Part shown: in pieces, positions 6,417 through 8,141 of the stretch
How the letters are laid out: each line of letters opens with the position of its first letter
How positions within the stretch are numbered: the stretch's first letter is position 1
Assembly (NCBI GenBank): GCA_029248485.1
Contig: JAQWJG010000052.1
Span: forward strand, 1 to 8,141
DNA: 8,141 nt
Reading direction: 5' to 3'
Source of the DNA: SAR86 cluster bacterium
GTDB taxonomy: Bacteria > Pseudomonadota > Gammaproteobacteria > SAR86 > D2472
Notes under the pieces: generated by a model
Databases searched by the model: none
What the model was told of the DNA's origin: nothing
What the model saw: the letters and a program-made list of their open reading frames with translations, nothing else
Program-made: the position numbers and the translations under genes

Positions 6417-7178
6417 TTAAGAAAAACTACCTATTTTTCCAAGACAGGACGAAAAAATTTTTTCATTATCACGGTAGCTTTTGCCAATAATTATAAATTT
6501 AGATACTTCGTCTATGTTTGAATGGATCATTAATTTTGTTTCTTTTTTTAATTTACCAAGATACTCCATGCGCGCAATTATTTCTTGACCTTTGAAACAG
6601 CCCTTATTGAAACTAACCCTATTAAGGTGCTGACCTATTTCATGGGGTCGGTATTTACCTATTTCTTCAGGCTTGATTAGGTGATCATTCATAATTTTTC
6701 GATTTATTGCCCAGTTTTCTTTGCTGAGACCATCCAAATCGCATTGAAATTCATTATTTTGATCAATTAATAAAGATAGAGATACTTCTTCTGAGCTTAA
6801 GATCAAATGTTCATGCTGAAGTATTGACTGATTGTTTTTTCTTGAGAAACCTATAACTCTGCAGCTCAGCAGTTCAGCTGAGACTTTGTAAAATGGTAAA
6901 AATTTGGCTATTTCATCTAAAAATATATCTTTTGCATCTTTTTCAATAACGATTAACCACTTATTTTGATCAACAATGATTTCGAAGTTGCATAGAATAA
7001 AGCCTTTTTCATTGCACAAAGAGGATATTTGACCCATTTGCTCTGATATTAGGGTGCAATCCGACGTTACTTGTCCTTGTAAAAGGTTCAAGACAGAGTC
7101 AAAATCACCGTTTAAATGAATAGCTGTAATGTCTTCAAGGTCTACAGCCCCATATTTTATAAATTCAGAATTTACCAA
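6417..7178 (-). CDS. ygfZ: YgfZ/GcvT-like folate-binding protein, C-terminally short
   Basis: YgfZ is a cytoplasmic tetrahydrofolate-dependent protein that supports assembly or repair of some Fe-S enzymes, such as the tRNA methylthiotransferase MiaB in E. coli. The signature is clear: KGCFKGQEIIAR at 192-203, with the invariant Cys at C194. LLQGQVTSD (32-40) matches the N-terminal LQGQVTxD motif, and CNEKGFIL (55-62) matches the CDxKGK region. At 253 residues it is about 70 shorter than E. coli YgfZ (326). It stops at LGKIGSFS, early in the C-terminal beta-barrel domain, directly against the ung stop codon, so that domain looks clipped. The start is a TTG giving MVNSEFIKYG, with no good ribosome site and no nearby in-frame ATG, so the N-terminus is tentative. 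It diverges from sdhE, the typical gammaproteobacterial arrangement. Confidence 0.87.
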   Translation of the reverse strand: MVNSEFIKYGAVDLEDITAIHLNGDFDSVLNLLQGQVTSDCTLISEQMGQISSLCNEKGFILCNFEIIVDQNKWLIVIEKDAKDIFLDEIAKFLPFYKVSAELLSCRVIGFSRKNNQSILQHEHLILSSEEVSLSLLIDQNNEFQCDLDGLSKENWAINRKIMNDHLIKPEEIGKYRPHEIGQHLNRVSFNKGCFKGQEIIARMEYLGKLKKETKLMIHSNIDEVSKFIIIGKSYRDNEKIFSSCLGKIGSFS

Positions 7179-7226
7179 GTTATTTAATTAAAAAGTTTAA
7201 ATAAGGATATTATATTAGCCCAGAAA
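7179..7226. promoter_or_regulatory. Short divergent promoter region ygfZ / sdhE
   Basis: Only 48 bp separate the two divergent starts, so any promoters must overlap each other or the ygfZ 5' end. A TATATT hexamer near 7211-7216 could be a -10 for sdhE, but no convincing -35 partner was found. Confidence 0.3.
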
Positions 7227-7475
7227 ATGAATACAGACATCAATAAAACCAAATGGAAGTGCAGAAGAGGTCTTCGAGAGTTAGACCTTCTATTCAGGCG
7301 ATACAGTGAAGTAAAACTGGATTCTCTTTCTAGGGAGGAGTTTGAGATGTTTAATAGTATCTTAGATCTTGAAGATCAAGCCCTTTATGACTTCATTTTT
7401 AAGAATGAATCCTTAGGCAGTCCTGAAAAAGAGAGTTTTATATTAAATAACTTAAAAAAATATACAGATACGTGA
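7227..7475 (+). CDS. sdhE: FAD assembly factor SdhE (YgfY)
   Basis: SdhE is a small cytoplasmic helical protein that promotes covalent attachment of FAD to the flavoprotein subunit of succinate dehydrogenase and fumarate reductase. At 82 residues the protein is the usual size. The family hallmark RRGLRELD lies at 13-20, containing the essential RGxxE motif (R14, G15, E18), and LDLEDQALYDFIF (46-58) matches the second conserved acidic segment (the family's LLDxxDxDLxxW region). The ATG gives the expected N-terminus, with only a weak ribosome site (CAGAAA). The divergent ygfZ neighbour supports the call. Downstream, rpoE follows directly. The membrane-protein partner ygfX (cptA) and nadB, which intervene near this spot in Pseudomonas-like genomes, are not present. 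Confidence 0.92.
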   Translation: MNTDINKTKWKCRRGLRELDLLFRRYSEVKLDSLSREEFEMFNSILDLEDQALYDFIFKNESLGSPEKESFILNNLKKYTDT

Positions 7476-7501
7476 AACTATTCCATCACACCTTTGTCCA
7501 A
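7473..7501 (+). promoter_or_regulatory. Candidate sigma-E-type promoter of rpoE
   Basis: TGAAACT (7473-7479) resembles the sigma-E -35 element GGAACTT, and GTCCAA (7496-7501) resembles its -10 element GTCTAA; the spacer is 16 bp, as in E. coli sigma-E promoters. The -35 begins on the sdhE stop codon. Transcription would begin near 7508, leaving a leader of only about 10 nt before the ATG at 7518. That is short and weakens the call. Autoregulation of rpoE is known in E. coli. Confidence 0.4.
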
Positions 7502-7507
7502 GTTAGC

Positions 7508-7514
7508 GAGGAAA
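7508..7514 (+). promoter_or_regulatory. Ribosome binding site deciding the rpoE start
   Basis: GAGGAAA lies 3-10 bases before the ATG at 7518. The upstream in-frame TTG at 7494 has no such site, so the ATG is the better start. Confidence 0.65.
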
Positions 7515-7517
7515 TTC

Positions 7518-8087
7518 ATGGGAGTTAACAAGGGAGATGAGGTGCTTGTAAATGAAATAAAAGCTGGAAATGCAGCAGCTTTCGAGGCCATGGTTTTAAA
7601 ATATCAGCCAAAACTAATGTCATCTTTGGTCGGATATACTAAATCAAAAGATCAGGCTGAGGAGTTATGCCAAAAAACATTTATCAGAGTTTGGCAAAAA
7701 ATTAATACTTTTAGGGGAGATAGCGCACTTTTTACATGGATTTATAGAATCGGAATAAATCTTGCAAAAAATGATTTTGCTAGCAGTTTTTCTAGAAGCT
7801 CAAAGATTACAGACTCTCTTGATCAAAATGAGCATGATGTCCCTGAGTACCTGTCTCCAGAAACTGAGCTTATAGCAGTTGAATCAGAAGAAAAGATTAT
7901 GCAGTTTATACAAACCCTCGATACTGATACCAAAACTGCTTTTACATTGAGAGAAATTGATGGAAGAACCTATGATGAAATAGCTGAAATTCTGAAATGC
8001 CCAATAGGCACTGTAAGATCAAGAATATTTCGAGCTAGACAGTTAATATTAGAATTTATAAATCAGGAGAATATTATCAATGGATAA
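7518..8087 (+). CDS. rpoE: RNA polymerase sigma factor RpoE (ECF, sigma-24/AlgU type)
   Basis: RpoE is the extracytoplasmic-function sigma factor that directs RNA polymerase to envelope-stress genes and is normally held inactive by RseA at the inner membrane. With the ATG at 7518 the protein is 189 residues, near the 191 of E. coli RpoE, and begins MGVNKGDEVLVNEIKAGN like the family. Region 2 spans about 18-90 and includes QAEELCQKTFIRVWQKINTF (46-65), then FRGDSALFTWIYRIGINLAKN (65-85), nearly matching the E. coli segment. Region 4 spans about 128-180, with REIDGRTYDEIAEILKCPIG (145-164) and TVRSRIFRARQ (165-175) forming the helix-turn-helix. An upstream TTG at 7494 would add eight residues but lacks a ribosome site. 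The 3' end overlaps rseA by 8 bp, and a sigma-E-like promoter lies before the gene. Confidence 0.95.
   Translation: MGVNKGDEVLVNEIKAGNAAAFEAMVLKYQPKLMSSLVGYTKSKDQAEELCQKTFIRVWQKINTFRGDSALFTWIYRIGINLAKNDFASSFSRSSKITDSLDQNEHDVPEYLSPETELIAVESEEKIMQFIQTLDTDTKTAFTLREIDGRTYDEIAEILKCPIGTVRSRIFRARQLILEFINQENIING
8065..8070 (+). promoter_or_regulatory. Ribosome binding site of rseA
   Basis: AGGAGA, inside the end of rpoE, is 9 bases before the rseA ATG at 8080. Together with the 8-bp overlap it suggests translational coupling of sigma and anti-sigma factor. Confidence 0.7.
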
Positions 8088-8141
8088 AGATTTAGAAAAA
8101 CTATCTGCATTATATGATGGAGAGCTCTCATATGCGGAAAT
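8080..8141 (+). CDS. rseA: Anti-sigma-E factor RseA, N-terminal fragment
   Basis: Only 20 complete codons are in the window before the right edge. The visible residues, MDKDLEKLSALYDGELSYAE, match the RseA/MucA N-terminal cytoplasmic segment (E. coli LSALMDGE), which clasps RpoE. The full protein is expected to have a single membrane span and a periplasmic domain, and to be cut by DegS and RseP under envelope stress; none of that can be seen here. The ATG overlaps the rpoE stop by 8 bp (ATGGATAA), and a strong AGGAGA precedes it. Position directly after rpoE makes the call firm despite the short fragment. Confidence 0.85.
   Translation, partial: MDKDLEKLSALYDGELSYAE

Noticed and set aside
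7494..7517. TTG start for rpoE adding eight residues
   Set aside because: It has no ribosome site. The ATG at 7518 has GAGGAAA before it and matches the family N-terminus. A candidate promoter -10 also overlaps the region.

Overview
The window looks like chromosomal DNA from a compact, AT-rich gammaproteobacterium. The evidence is gene content. There is a class Ia ribonucleotide reductase large subunit with two ATP-cones. A divergent ygfZ/sdhE pair is followed by rpoE and rseA, and there are NrdR-type and DnaA-type sites in front of nrdA. Very short intergenic gaps and low GC would fit a streamlined marine lineage (SAR86-like is my guess, not shown by the sequence). I see no mobile element, CRISPR array, tRNA, rRNA or phage gene, and nothing that looks like a wholly new multi-gene system. 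The most interesting signals are regulatory.

Layout: (1) 1-1246, minus strand: the first 415 codons of nrdA, running off the left edge. (2) 1247-1500: a shared control region between nrdA and glpK, with two NrdR-like boxes 31 bp apart and two perfect DnaA boxes. An 11-bp motif is present in mirror orientation on each flank. (3) 1501-2964, plus: glycerol kinase glpK. (4) 3134-4318, plus: 3-phosphoglycerate dehydrogenase serA with a C-terminal ACT-like region. (5) 4324-5430, minus: an Old Yellow Enzyme family flavin oxidoreductase, convergent with serA with only 5 bp between them. (6) 5431-5735: a 305-bp AT-rich gap ending in two perfect DnaA boxes arranged as a palindrome, plus one degenerate box. 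(7) 5736-6410, plus: uracil-DNA glycosylase ung, TTG start. (8) 6417-7178, minus: a C-terminally short YgfZ, convergent with ung with a 6-bp gap. (9) 7227-7475, plus: sdhE. (10) 7518-8087, plus: rpoE, followed by an 8-bp overlap with the start of rseA at 8080, which runs off the right edge.

How the genes fit together: nrdA (dNTP supply) and ung (uracil removal from DNA) are the only two genes here preceded by perfect DnaA boxes, so both may be tied to replication initiation. YgfZ (folate-dependent help for Fe-S enzymes) and SdhE (flavinylation of succinate dehydrogenase) are classic neighbours serving respiratory enzymes. RpoE/RseA is the envelope-stress sigma factor and its anti-sigma factor. 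A sigma-E-like promoter sits directly before rpoE and suggests autoregulation. GlpK, SerA and the OYE protein are housekeeping or accessory metabolic enzymes with no evident operon partners in the window.
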